Assembly (NCBI RefSeq): GCF_024748695.1
Contig: NZ_CP087176.1
Span: 1,233,501-1,297,500 of the forward strand
Direction: 5' to 3'
DNA: 64,000 nucleotides
Origin: Pseudomonas sp. B21-040
GTDB taxonomy: Bacteria; Pseudomonadota; Gammaproteobacteria; Pseudomonadales; Pseudomonadaceae
The translations under genes and the position numbers were made by a program. The notes beneath the pieces are model-generated. The model was not told the DNA's origin. It saw only the letters and a program-made list of their open reading frames with translations, and did not search any database. Each line of letters opens with the position of its first letter. The stretch's first letter is position 1. Of this stretch, positions 39,657 to 47,719 are shown one piece after another.

Positions 39657-39947
39657 ATGACGGCATTACTGGAGCGTGCTGACCAAGCGATTTCGGTGAC
39701 TGCGATGGTCCGGGGGTTCAGTGCGAGGCTAAAGGAGATTTCCAGCCGAGCCACCGAACGACTGGTCATTTTCAAAGACAACCAACCCGCAGCGGTCATT
39801 ATCAATGTCGATGCGTATCAGGAAATGCTCGACGAGCTTGAGGACCTTCGGATTGAAGTCGCGGCTCGAGAGCGACTGATCGGTTTTGATCAGGCCAAGG
39901 CTGTAAGCCACGACGATATGCGGGCGCGGTACGCCAAGAAAGACTAA
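39657..39947 (+). CDS. Antitoxin of the Phd/YefM type
   Basis: The 96-residue protein has a Phd/YefM-like N-terminal domain (ERLVIFKDNQPAAVIINVDA then YQEMLDELEDL, about residues 36-66) that would bind operator DNA. An acidic, probably flexible C-terminus (FDQAKAVSHDDMRARYAKKD) would wrap the toxin. ATG 39657 follows GAGAGGTGAGT. The toxin gene begins 11 bases later. Confidence 0.88.
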   Translation: MTALLERADQAISVTAMVRGFSARLKEISSRATERLVIFKDNQPAAVIINVDAYQEMLDELEDLRIEVAARERLIGFDQAKAVSHDDMRARYAKKD

Positions 39948-39958
39948 AGGAGCTATGG

Positions 39959-40246
39959 ATGGTTTGGGGCGTTATCTATCATCCGGAGGTTCAGAAGGAT
40001 CTGGATCTGCTGGGAGCTGTGGCGGCGAACCGCATTCTTGATGTAATCGAAGAGCGGATTATCAATGGTGAGCCGGACAAGAGCGGCAAGCCCCTAAGAG
40101 CCAGTCTTGCAGGCTGCAGACGGATCCGGACAGGCGACACGCGGATCGTATATCGAGTCGACGGCAAGGCCATTCAGGTATTGATCGTCGCAGTCGGGGC
40201 CCGGCGTGACGAAGAGGTTTATGACGCCGCAGAGCGTCGCTTATAA
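39959..40246 (+). CDS. RelE/ParE-family toxin
   Basis: The 95-residue basic protein has the RelE-fold pattern: first strand WGVIYHPEVQKDLDLL, GKPLRASLAGCRRIRTGDTR and IVYRVDGKAIQVLIVAVGAR. The arginines in GCRRIRTGDTRIVYR fit the mRNA-cleaving RelE type, so it is probably a ribosome-dependent mRNA interferase neutralised by the upstream protein. A terminator follows. Confidence 0.9.
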   Translation: MVWGVIYHPEVQKDLDLLGAVAANRILDVIEERIINGEPDKSGKPLRASLAGCRRIRTGDTRIVYRVDGKAIQVLIVAVGARRDEEVYDAAERRL

Positions 40247-40251
40247 GTAGG

Positions 40252-40289
40252 AAGCCCCCGTTGCCGTGAAGGTAGCGGGGGCTTTTTTG
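40252..40289 (+). terminator. Terminator after the toxin gene
   Basis: AAGCCCCCGTTGCC...GGTAGCGGGGGCTTTTTT forms a hairpin with a T-run. The sequence is nearly the same as the kup terminator at 37460-37499. Confidence 0.85.
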
Positions 40290-40321
40290 TGCCCGATGAT
40301 TTTGAATTTACTGACCACCCC

Positions 40322-40414
40322 TGTGGGAGCGAACTTGCTCGCGATAGCGGTCTGTCAGTCGACATCAATGGTGACTGCTCGTCCGTCATCGCGAGCAAGC
40401 TCGCTTGTACACAG
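40322..40414. repeat. REP palindrome pair with one degenerate arm
   Basis: TGTGGGAGCGAACTTGCTCG and GCGAGCAAGCTCGCTTGTAC face each other. The right arm has TTGTACAC where other copies have CCCACA or CCTACA. It separates the toxin gene from the DUF3077 fragment. Confidence 0.8.
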
Positions 40415-40426
40415 GGGGCGGCAGTG

Positions 40427-40495
40427 TTACTTGCTTTCAGGCAGTTCGTCATCAGATTGGTCTTTGCCCGGGCCGGTCGCGAGGTCAGGATCTAT
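40427..40495 (-). pseudogene. Fragment of a second DUF3077 gene (3' end only)
   Basis: The last ~22 codons and stop read DLATGPGKDQSDDELPESK, clearly similar at DNA level to the end of the intact DUF3077 gene (GGCAGTTC, CGG/CAGATT.GGTCTTTG, CCGGGC.GGTCG shared). No similarity continues upstream of about 40495, so only the 3' end remains. Confidence 0.55.
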
Positions 40496-40531
40496 CGAAC
40501 GGTGTTGACGGCTCGATTTTTCCAATGAAAA

Positions 40532-40563
40532 AAGTGTCCACGTTTTATGGAATGTGGACACTT
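40532..40563. other. Perfect 10-bp hairpin in a gene-free stretch
   Basis: AAGTGTCCAC and GTGGACACTT pair perfectly around a 12-base loop. It is not followed by a T-run. The stretch 40496-40663 has no gene that I can support. Confidence 0.5.
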
Positions 40564-40663
40564 GGACTTTCTAGCTTGATGAAGAGTCAAGACATTTTGC
40601 TTTTGTGCAAGATGGCCAGCCTGCACCTAAGCAGAAAGCTTTTTAGGACGAGACAGTACATGT

Positions 40664-40702
40664 AAAAAAGCCCCCGCAACCAAACAGCTGCGGGGGCTTT
40701 TT
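40664..40702 (-). terminator. virJ-side terminator
   Basis: AAAAAAGCCCCCGCA pairs with TGCGGGGGCTTTTT around ACCAAACAGC, with A/T runs on both sides. It lies 17 bases after the stop of the VirJ-like gene. Confidence 0.88.
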
Positions 40703-40718
40703 CGTGGCGACGCTCAGA

Positions 40719-42017
40719 TCACTCCTGCGTCGCCGCCTCTTCCTTGGCCTGACGCTTGACGATGATGTCCACCAGGCGCTGGGCCAGCGCCGGGTAGTTC
40801 TCGTCGAAGTGGTGGCCGCCAGGCAGTTTGATCGCTTCACCCACGGCGCTCTTGTCGGTGCAGCCGCTTTCGTCGACTTCTTCTTCACCGTAGATGCACA
40901 CCACTTTTTCCGGTGGCAGCTTGGCCATTTCCGGGCCGGTGGCGGCTTCTTTGCCGGCGTTGCCGAGCCAGCCTTCGACTTCGATTTCGAAGCTGCCGGT
41001 GCGGGCGAAGGCCAGCAGGATGATGGCGTCGACGCGTTGTTGTTCCGATTCGGCCAGGCGGTTGTAGATTGCTGGCAGCACGTCGGCGCCGAACGAATAG
41101 CCGGTCAGGATGAAGCGCTTGGTGCCCCATTTCTGCCGGTAGTGCTGCATCAGTTCGGCGAGGTCCAGGGCGCTTTGCTCCGGGCTCTTGTGCTGCCAGT
41201 AGTAGCGCAGGGTGTCGATGCCGACGACTGGATAGCCGATCTTGGCCATCTCGCCCGCGACGTCACGGTCCAGGTCGCGCCAACCGCCGTCACCGGAGAG
41301 GAACAGGGTGACGGTGTCCTTGGCTTGACCGGCTGGCACTTCGACCACTGGAATTTGCAGGCCGCCGGCGGCTTTGTCGCCACCCACGAGGATTTTGCGC
41401 AGTTCGTTGTTCAGCACTTGCGGCAGGTTGATGTCGTAGTCGCTGATGCTGGTTTCGGCGTTGGGTTGGTCGCGCACGAAGCCGGCACTGGTGTCGTCCG
41501 GGTTATCGTTCCACGCCACCAGCCAGTGGCCATGGGCAGCACTTTTTGGCAGCAGGTGCGTGCAGCCTGGTTTTTCCAGCGCCAGGTCGACGGAAACGGC
41601 CTGGGCCAGGTCATTCTTCTGCTCGGACAACCAGCGCCAGGCCAGCACGGCGCCAGGGCCGATGCCGCTGACCAGGGTTGCCGGGCCTTTGAGTTCGCGC
41701 AGGCCCGATTGCAGGGCGCGGCTTTGCAGCAGGCAGTCTTTAGGCAGGATCACTTGAACAATCTGCGCCGAACCGGAACGGCTCAGGGTCATCAGTTGTT
41801 GGTCGCTGAGCTTCTGGTCTTCATTGACCGCTACCAGCACCTGAGCCTTCGGCGTGGTGCCGGGAATCACGCGGGTCATCACCGCGCCATTGGCGGGCGT
41901 CAGCTGTTCGAGCGTCGGTGCCGGTGCCGGGCGTTTCAGGTACCAGTAGCCGCCACCGACAATCAGGGCCAGCACTACCAGTGTGGCCAGTACGTACCGC
42001 AAGGAGCGTTGAATCAT
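40719..42017 (-). CDS. VirJ/AcvB-like periplasmic hydrolase, partner of MprF
   Basis: The 432-residue protein has an N-terminal membrane anchor (about residues 8-27, YVLATLVVLALIVGGGYWYL) and a two-part periplasmic region; the second half is an alpha/beta-hydrolase with VTLFLSGDGGWRDLDRDVAG, the nucleophile elbow FILTGYSFGADVLP and a final His in KLPGGHHFDENY. VirJ/AcvB proteins and P. aeruginosa PA0919 hydrolyse aminoacyl-phosphatidylglycerol, undoing MprF. Its start codon overlaps the mprF stop by one base, so the pair is co-expressed. The exact lipid substrate is inferred. Confidence 0.87.
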   Translation of the reverse strand: MIQRSLRYVLATLVVLALIVGGGYWYLKRPAPAPTLEQLTPANGAVMTRVIPGTTPKAQVLVAVNEDQKLSDQQLMTLSRSGSAQIVQVILPKDCLLQSRALQSGLRELKGPATLVSGIGPGAVLAWRWLSEQKNDLAQAVSVDLALEKPGCTHLLPKSAAHGHWLVAWNDNPDDTSAGFVRDQPNAETSISDYDINLPQVLNNELRKILVGGDKAAGGLQIPVVEVPAGQAKDTVTLFLSGDGGWRDLDRDVAGEMAKIGYPVVGIDTLRYYWQHKSPEQSALDLAELMQHYRQKWGTKRFILTGYSFGADVLPAIYNRLAESEQQRVDAIILLAFARTGSFEIEVEGWLGNAGKEAATGPEMAKLPPEKVVCIYGEEEVDESGCTDKSAVGEAIKLPGGHHFDENYPALAQRLVDIIVKRQAKEEAATQE

Positions 42018-44659
42018 CAGCGTTTCACCAATCCAGTCAAGCCGCCCGCAATCAGGGCAGCAGTATCGGCCAGGGCAACCAGCGGATCGAGTCCGGCGGG
42101 CACGGCCATATAACGGGGTTCCCAGTCAGGCTGGAACTTGTCTTTGAAGCGGCGCAAGCCTTGGAAGTTGTAGAGCTGCTCACCACGGCGGAATACCATC
42201 GAGCCCAGACGCTGGGTCAGGGGGGCGCCACGACGGGGTTGCAACCCCGACAACGGCACCATGCCCAGGCTGAAACGCCCGTATCCATGATTTTTATAAT
42301 GTTGTATCAGGCCGACCATCATGAACTCCATGGTCAGCTTGGGGGCGTCCGGGTGCGCGCGCATCAGGTCGAGACTGGCCAGGTCATGGCCATACGTTTC
42401 GAGCAGGTTGGCGAACGCGACCGGGCGACCTTCAAAACGGATCACCGCAATGCGGAAGTGCTTGAGGTAATCATCACTGAAGCGGCCCAGGGAGAAGCCT
42501 TTCTCGCGGACATTCTTACCGGTCAGCCAGGCATCGGAAATCACCTTGAGCTCATCCATCGGCGCCTGGCCCGGCTCATGGATTTCCAGTGACAGACCAT
42601 CACGAGTGCCACGGTTCCAGGTGTAGCGCAGGTCTTTCATCTCTTTGCCCTTGGCTTCGAGATCAAAGCGATGCAGATCGACCCGGGCTTCTTCGCCGAG
42701 CTTGATCGCAGTCAAGCCGATGTCCATGTAGTACGGCAGGTTCTCGGCACGCACTTGATAGAACACAGGACGGGCGTGATGGACGTCGCAGAGGTCGCGG
42801 AACTGCCAGATCATTTCCGCCCGTTGTTGCGTCGGGCCGATTGGGTCGTACAACGCCACCAGGCTGCGCCCACGGCGTGCGTACATCAGAAACGCCTCGT
42901 CGTTAGGGTGGAACAGCAGCGCCTTGTCACCGGTCAAGGCCAGGCCCCCATCCGGCTGGGCGGACGCCATGAGGATCTTGTGCGCGCGCTCCAGTTCATC
43001 GGGCGCCGGCAAATGGATGACCGGGCGGGCGGTGCGCAGCAACCATGTCAGCGATACCACCACCAGCAACACTGCGGCGCCCAGCAACGAGCGCAAGCCA
43101 CGCGGCGCATCGGCATCAAGGGTGAACTGCCACCAGAGTTGATGGCTGTACGGAACGTCTTGATACGCAAACAGCAGCAACCAGATCGAGGCACCCAGAA
43201 CGCACAGGCTAGACACCAGATACAGCGGCGAAAACGGCAGTTCGGTGAGGCGGCTCGGGCGATAGAACGAGCGGCGGAATACCCCCAGCAGGCTGGCAAT
43301 GAGGGTCATCAGGCAGGCTTCTTCCCAGTCAAACCCCTTGAGCAGGGAGAGCAGGGCGCCGACCAGCAGCAAAATGGTGGTCAGCATCCAGGCTGCAGAC
43401 AGGCGCCGACGCAGCCCTTGAGCCAGCAGCAGGCACAGCACGCCGATCAGGCTGGCACCGAAGTGCGAGGCATCGACCAGGCGATGCGGGATCAGAAAGC
43501 CGATGTGTTCCAGGCGGGTGTCGATTTCCGGGGTCACGCCGGAAAACAGCAACACCACACCGGAAAGAAACACCAGTACCGCCAGAATCGGTGCCGCTAG
43601 GCCGGACGCCGCGCGCAGGGACTGGCGCGTCTGAAACAGGCGCTGGCCTTCGTTGATAAGCAAGAATACGCAGGCCACCAGCAAGGGCAAAATCACATAA
43701 ATCAGCCGATACAACAGCAGGGCGGCCGCCAGTGGTGCGGCGCCGAGGGTGTCGGCGAACGCGGCCAGCAGGATCGCTTCGAATACACCGACGCCGCCCG
43801 GCACGTGGCTGAGCACGCCTGCGGCCAATGCCAGCAAGTACACCAGCAGGAAGGCGCCGAAGGGCGGTGCCTCTGGCAGCAACAGATAAAGCACGGTCGC
43901 GGCGGCAGCCACGTCCAGGGCGGTAATGATCAGTTGCAGGAAAGTCAGGCGGCGCCCGGGCAGGCGCAAGGTGCGGCGGCCGACTTTGACCAACAGGTTG
44001 TCCGACGAAGGTTGATCCGGCAGGCGACGGCGGTAGATGCCGATGGCCAGCACGCTGAAGAGCAGCAGAACCGCCGCGGCGATCGCGCCGAGCAATGTTT
44101 CGGATAGACCCAGGGCTGCAGAGGCGGCAGGCAGGTCGCTGAGGGTTGCCAGCGCGGCCAGTGGCGGCAGGGCGCACCCGAGCGACAGGCTGGCAAACAG
44201 TGTCATGTGGGCGACTTCAGAAGCCCCCAGGCCATGACGTGCATATAAGCGGTAACGAACCGAGCCCCCCGAAAGCATCGACAGGCCAATGGCGTTACCG
44301 ATGGCGAATGCAGTGAAACCGCCGAGTGCCAGAATTCGCGGCGCCAGCGTCACCCCCGCATAGCGGCTGGCCGACCACTCGTAACCCAGCAATATGATGA
44401 AACCAACGACGGTCGCACCCAATGCGCCCAGCAGCGCCGGTTTCGGTACTTCCAGGATCGAGTCGTGCAAAGCGTACAGATCAAGTTCGCTCAACAGGTG
44501 GCGGCAGGCAATCAGCGCGATCGCGAACAGCAGCAGAGTAACCGCCAGGCCAATGGGCTGACGATACTTGCTGACCAGATCAAGCAGGTGCAAACGCCCG
44601 GCCTTGATCGGTTGTGTCGCTGTGACGGTGTCCTGTGGATCAGACGAGTTGGCGCGCAT
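42017..44659 (-). CDS. mprF: MprF: aminoacyl-phosphatidylglycerol synthase and flippase
   Basis: MprF transfers an amino acid from aminoacyl-tRNA to phosphatidylglycerol and flips the product, reducing the negative surface charge. The 880-residue protein has about twelve or more membrane segments in the first ~540 residues (for example LAVTLLLFAIALIACRHLL and LGGFTAFAIGNAIGLSMLSG) and a cytoplasmic GNAT-like synthase domain (DUF2156) at about 550-860 (FLMYARRGRSLVALYDPIGP; LTMEFMMVGLIQHYKNHGYG). The P. aeruginosa homologue makes alanyl-phosphatidylglycerol. The start is ATG 44659; an in-frame TTG lies one codon upstream. Confidence 0.95.
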   Translation of the reverse strand: MRANSSDPQDTVTATQPIKAGRLHLLDLVSKYRQPIGLAVTLLLFAIALIACRHLLSELDLYALHDSILEVPKPALLGALGATVVGFIILLGYEWSASRYAGVTLAPRILALGGFTAFAIGNAIGLSMLSGGSVRYRLYARHGLGASEVAHMTLFASLSLGCALPPLAALATLSDLPAASAALGLSETLLGAIAAAVLLLFSVLAIGIYRRRLPDQPSSDNLLVKVGRRTLRLPGRRLTFLQLIITALDVAAAATVLYLLLPEAPPFGAFLLVYLLALAAGVLSHVPGGVGVFEAILLAAFADTLGAAPLAAALLLYRLIYVILPLLVACVFLLINEGQRLFQTRQSLRAASGLAAPILAVLVFLSGVVLLFSGVTPEIDTRLEHIGFLIPHRLVDASHFGASLIGVLCLLLAQGLRRRLSAAWMLTTILLLVGALLSLLKGFDWEEACLMTLIASLLGVFRRSFYRPSRLTELPFSPLYLVSSLCVLGASIWLLLFAYQDVPYSHQLWWQFTLDADAPRGLRSLLGAAVLLVVVSLTWLLRTARPVIHLPAPDELERAHKILMASAQPDGGLALTGDKALLFHPNDEAFLMYARRGRSLVALYDPIGPTQQRAEMIWQFRDLCDVHHARPVFYQVRAENLPYYMDIGLTAIKLGEEARVDLHRFDLEAKGKEMKDLRYTWNRGTRDGLSLEIHEPGQAPMDELKVISDAWLTGKNVREKGFSLGRFSDDYLKHFRIAVIRFEGRPVAFANLLETYGHDLASLDLMRAHPDAPKLTMEFMMVGLIQHYKNHGYGRFSLGMVPLSGLQPRRGAPLTQRLGSMVFRRGEQLYNFQGLRRFKDKFQPDWEPRYMAVPAGLDPLVALADTAALIAGGLTGLVKR

Positions 44660-44898
44660 CAATCACCTCTTGGATTGTGCGCGACAGGATGGAGGTATCG
44701 AGCCAAGTTACCAATCCCTGTAGAAAAAAATAATCACGAATATTAACGCCTCTCACCGGGTTCCGGCGATGGCGCATCATGCGTCGTAGAGGGGCTGCCT
44801 GCGTTCCAGCATAGTCTGAACTGGGCAGTTTGATGATCCCCGACGCTTCACGACACTGTGACAGATCATTGTTGCGAAAGGACTTTTTCGGCGGATAC

Positions 44899-44930
44899 AA
44901 AAAAGGCCACTCTTTCGAGTAGCCTTTTTT
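44899..44930 (-). terminator. Terminator of tRNA-fMet copy 1
   Basis: AAAAAGGC.ACTC and GAGTAGCCTTTTTT form a hairpin with A/T runs on both sides, seven bases after the tRNA 3' end. The identical sequence follows the second copy at 45218-45249. Confidence 0.85.
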
Positions 44931-44936
44931 GATGTT

Positions 44937-45013
<77 letters not shown>

Positions 45014-45217
45014 TCTGTGTGGCGGCATTCTACAGGCGAACGGCGAGGTGTCAACCGTTAATCCCAAGAAGGGTTAAATAAGTATAGAAGAGCGGCGAAC
45101 GGTCGCAGGGGAGAGCTAAGTTTCGGAATCAGAACGATTTCTCATTTTGGGCAGCATCAGCCTAAATGTCCCTACATTCGCCCTGACTACCGCTAGGAGT
45201 ACAAAACGAGCAGGCAC

Positions 45218-45249
45218 AAAAAAGGCCACTCTTTCGAGTAGCCTTTTTT
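45218..45249 (-). terminator. Terminator of tRNA-fMet copy 2
   Basis: Same hairpin and flanks as 44899-44930, seven bases after the second tRNA. Confidence 0.85.
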
Positions 45250-45255
45250 GATGTT

Positions 45256-45332
<77 letters not shown>

Positions 45333-45632
45333 TCTGTGTGTCGGCATTCTACAGAGGATCGCCGGGGTGTCAACCTGCAATTCCGGAAAAACCTCTTCCT
45401 GTTCAACCGCTTAGCTTGTAATTGGGGTTGGGCGATCGTCTGTAAGGCAGGCGTGGCAAGGCTTTCAGCTCTATTGGCGGGTTGCGTTCGATTGATAAAA
45501 TAAATGCAAAGCGCACTTTCCTACGCATGGAAAAGAACATTCAGACTACTGGTGCTATATACAGGTGTCAGTGAGATACTGCTTATCCGACTGGCCAACG
45601 TCCCATTTCTTCGTCATGAACGCCGCTTTTAT
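45333..45632. other. 300-base region upstream of dinB
   Basis: It holds the promoter region of the minus-strand tRNA (left part) and that of dinB with a LexA box at 45549. Upstream codons in the dinB frame (45504-45632) cross the LexA box and are not coding. Confidence 0.6.
45549..45564 (+). promoter_or_regulatory. LexA (SOS) box of dinB
   Basis: CTGGTGCTATATACAG fits CTG-N10-CAG and is 69 bases before the dinB start. It is followed by GTGTCAGTGAG. Confidence 0.82.
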
Positions 45633-46694
45633 ATGACTCAGCGAAAAATCATCCACGTCGATTGTGACTGCTTCTATGCCGCCATCGAGATGCGTGACGA
45701 CCCGCGCCTGGCCGGTAAACCGTTGGCAGTGGGTGGTTCGGCGGATCGGCGGGGAGTCATCGCGACCTGTAACTATGAAGCGCGGGCCTATGGCGTACGT
45801 TCGGCCATGTCGTCCGGGCATGCGTTAAAGCTGTGTCCGGACCTGACCATCGTCAAGCCACGCATGGACGCTTATAGAGAGGCGTCGAAGGAAATTCACA
45901 CGATCTTTCGCGATTACACCGACATGATCGAGCCGCTGTCCCTCGATGAGGCTTACCTTGACGTATCGGACAGTGCGCATTTTGGGGGCAGCGCCACGCG
46001 TATCGCTCAGGACATCCGTCGCAGGGTGTCCAATCAATTGCATATCACCGTGTCGGCGGGCGTGGCGCCGAACAAATTTCTGGCCAAGATCGCCAGTGAC
46101 TGGAAAAAGCCCAACGGCTTGTTCGTCATTACGCCAGATCAAGTGGAAGACTTTGTCAGCGGTTTGCCAGTGAGCAAGCTGCACGGTGTGGGTAAGGTCA
46201 CTGCCGATAAATTGGGCCGGCTGGGCATCGTCGATTGCTCGCAGTTGCGCGAGTGGGACAAATTGGCGCTTGTGCGCGAATTCGGCAGTTTTGGTGAACG
46301 ACTTTGGAGCCTGGCCCGTGGGATCGATGAGCGTTTGGTCCATAACGACAGTCGTCGGCAGTCGATCAGTGTCGAAAATACCTATGACGTGGATCTGCCG
46401 GATTTGGTGAGCTGCCTGGATAAATTGCCCGAGTTGCTGGAAACCCTGGCGGGACGTATGGCGCGGATCGACAGCAGTTATCGGCCGGGCAAGCCATTCG
46501 TCAAAGTGAAATTCCATGACTTTACCCAGACCACGCTGGAACAGGCCGGGGCAGGGCGGGACTTGGGTAGTTATCAGTTGTTGCTGACCCAGGCGTTCAA
46601 TCGCGGCGGGAAACCGGTGCGGTTGTTGGGGGTTGGGGTCAGGCTGGAGGATTTGCGCGGTGGGTTTGAGCAGATGGAGTTGTTTGAGCGGTAG
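45633..46694 (+). CDS. dinB: DNA polymerase IV
   Basis: DinB is a Y-family translesion DNA polymerase induced by DNA damage. Start ATG 45633 (MTQRKIIHVDCDCFYAAIEM) gives 353 residues. Catalytic acidic residues are in HVDCDCFYAAIE and in PLSLDEAYLDVS (about residue 104); a helix-hairpin-helix (LHGVGKVTADKLGRLGI) and the little-finger domain follow. The LexA box upstream predicts SOS control, as for recA in this window. Confidence 0.97.
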   Translation: MTQRKIIHVDCDCFYAAIEMRDDPRLAGKPLAVGGSADRRGVIATCNYEARAYGVRSAMSSGHALKLCPDLTIVKPRMDAYREASKEIHTIFRDYTDMIEPLSLDEAYLDVSDSAHFGGSATRIAQDIRRRVSNQLHITVSAGVAPNKFLAKIASDWKKPNGLFVITPDQVEDFVSGLPVSKLHGVGKVTADKLGRLGIVDCSQLREWDKLALVREFGSFGERLWSLARGIDERLVHNDSRRQSISVENTYDVDLPDLVSCLDKLPELLETLAGRMARIDSSYRPGKPFVKVKFHDFTQTTLEQAGAGRDLGSYQLLLTQAFNRGGKPVRLLGVGVRLEDLRGGFEQMELFER

Positions 46695-46717
46695 TTCTGC
46701 CGTGAACTCAAGGGGCT

Positions 46718-46739
46718 CATCGCGGGCAAGCCCGCGATG
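46718..46739. repeat. Short REP-like palindrome
   Basis: CATCGCGGGC-AA-GCCCGCGATG is a perfect 10-bp inverted repeat between the convergent dinB and lipoprotein genes. It matches the inner part of the REP elements elsewhere and may act as a terminator. Confidence 0.75.
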
Positions 46740-46748
46740 CTTCTGCTT

Positions 46749-47702
46749 TTAGTTCAGTCCCGGATTCGCAACCAGGCGCCCTGCATTGCGGTTCAACGAC
46801 TTGAGGAACTCGGCCTGCAACTCAGGATCGTTGCGGGTCAGCTCGATCAGGCTTTGTTCCAGTTCGCTGGCTTCTTCTTCCAGGCCCAGGTCCGACAGAC
46901 GCTTGACCCGGTGTACCCACTGGCTCACTTCGTCGTCTTCGAGGTCCTCGTAAATCAGCTCGTGGGCCTCAAGCAATTTGCCGCGCAATGAACTGCTGAC
47001 CGCCAAGGATGAATTGGTGCGCACATCACCCTGGCCATCTTCGACACTGATCAACAATCGGGTCAGATGGTTGATGTCATGCTCGGCGAACGGGCTGTCC
47101 AGCAGATTCAGGCGCAAAACGCCGTTTTTGTCGGTGCTCAGTTCGAACGTTTCCTTGCCGGCCTTGACCTGCACCGGGCGCTCGCTCCATGGCAGGCTCG
47201 AGTATTCGGTGCGCTTATCGCGCTGGACTTCGTCGATGCCGGCCAGGTTTTGCTGTGCACGACCGTGCGATTGCACGTTCATGAACGGGTTGAGCCCGGC
47301 GAAACCATAGCTCAGCCAATCCTTGGTCATGCTGTCCGGCAAGTTACCGAGGGCGAACACATTGACGACATTCGCCCCGACACCGGCTACGACGGCCACC
47401 GCGCCCAGCGGGATCTCATAGACCTCCCGCCAGGGTTGATAAGGCGTGTAGCGATCATAGTGGCGCGTGACTTCGAACTCGGTGACTTCGAACGTCTTCT
47501 GCTCGTGAATTTTCACCCGACGTTGCGGCAGATCCAGCACCTTCGGCTCGCCGACATCGATCTGCAGGCTGTGATCGAGCAATTTGCGCTCGACACGCTC
47601 CTCGTTCTCGCTACGTTGCGACATGTGATTGGCGCAGCCGCTGACCAGCAGGGTACCGCACAGGGCGGCACCACCGAGGCCTAAGGTGTTTCGCTTGAAC
47701 AT
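46749..47702 (-). CDS. Putative outer-membrane lipoprotein of unknown function
   Basis: The 317-residue protein has a lipoprotein signal (MFKRNTLGLGGAALCGTLLV then lipobox VSGC) and a mature region without a recognised enzyme motif. A short hydrophobic stretch (IPLGAVAVVAGVGANVVNVF, about residues 97-116) and a charged helical C-terminus (RVKRLSDLGLEEEASELEQS) are visible. It lies 17 bases downstream of proS on the same strand. The position next to proS is, as I recall, conserved in pseudomonads. Confidence 0.8.
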   Translation of the reverse strand: MFKRNTLGLGGAALCGTLLVSGCANHMSQRSENEERVERKLLDHSLQIDVGEPKVLDLPQRRVKIHEQKTFEVTEFEVTRHYDRYTPYQPWREVYEIPLGAVAVVAGVGANVVNVFALGNLPDSMTKDWLSYGFAGLNPFMNVQSHGRAQQNLAGIDEVQRDKRTEYSSLPWSERPVQVKAGKETFELSTDKNGVLRLNLLDSPFAEHDINHLTRLLISVEDGQGDVRTNSSLAVSSSLRGKLLEAHELIYEDLEDDEVSQWVHRVKRLSDLGLEEEASELEQSLIELTRNDPELQAEFLKSLNRNAGRLVANPGLN

Positions 47703-47719
47703 GACTTCTCTATCTGGTG

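Noticed and set aside
40396..40414. TTGTACAC in the right REP arm resembling the IS110 left end (TGTATG) after a CT core, as an excision footprint
   Set aside because: Only four bases match and IS110 elements are thought to excise precisely; ordinary REP divergence explains it as well.
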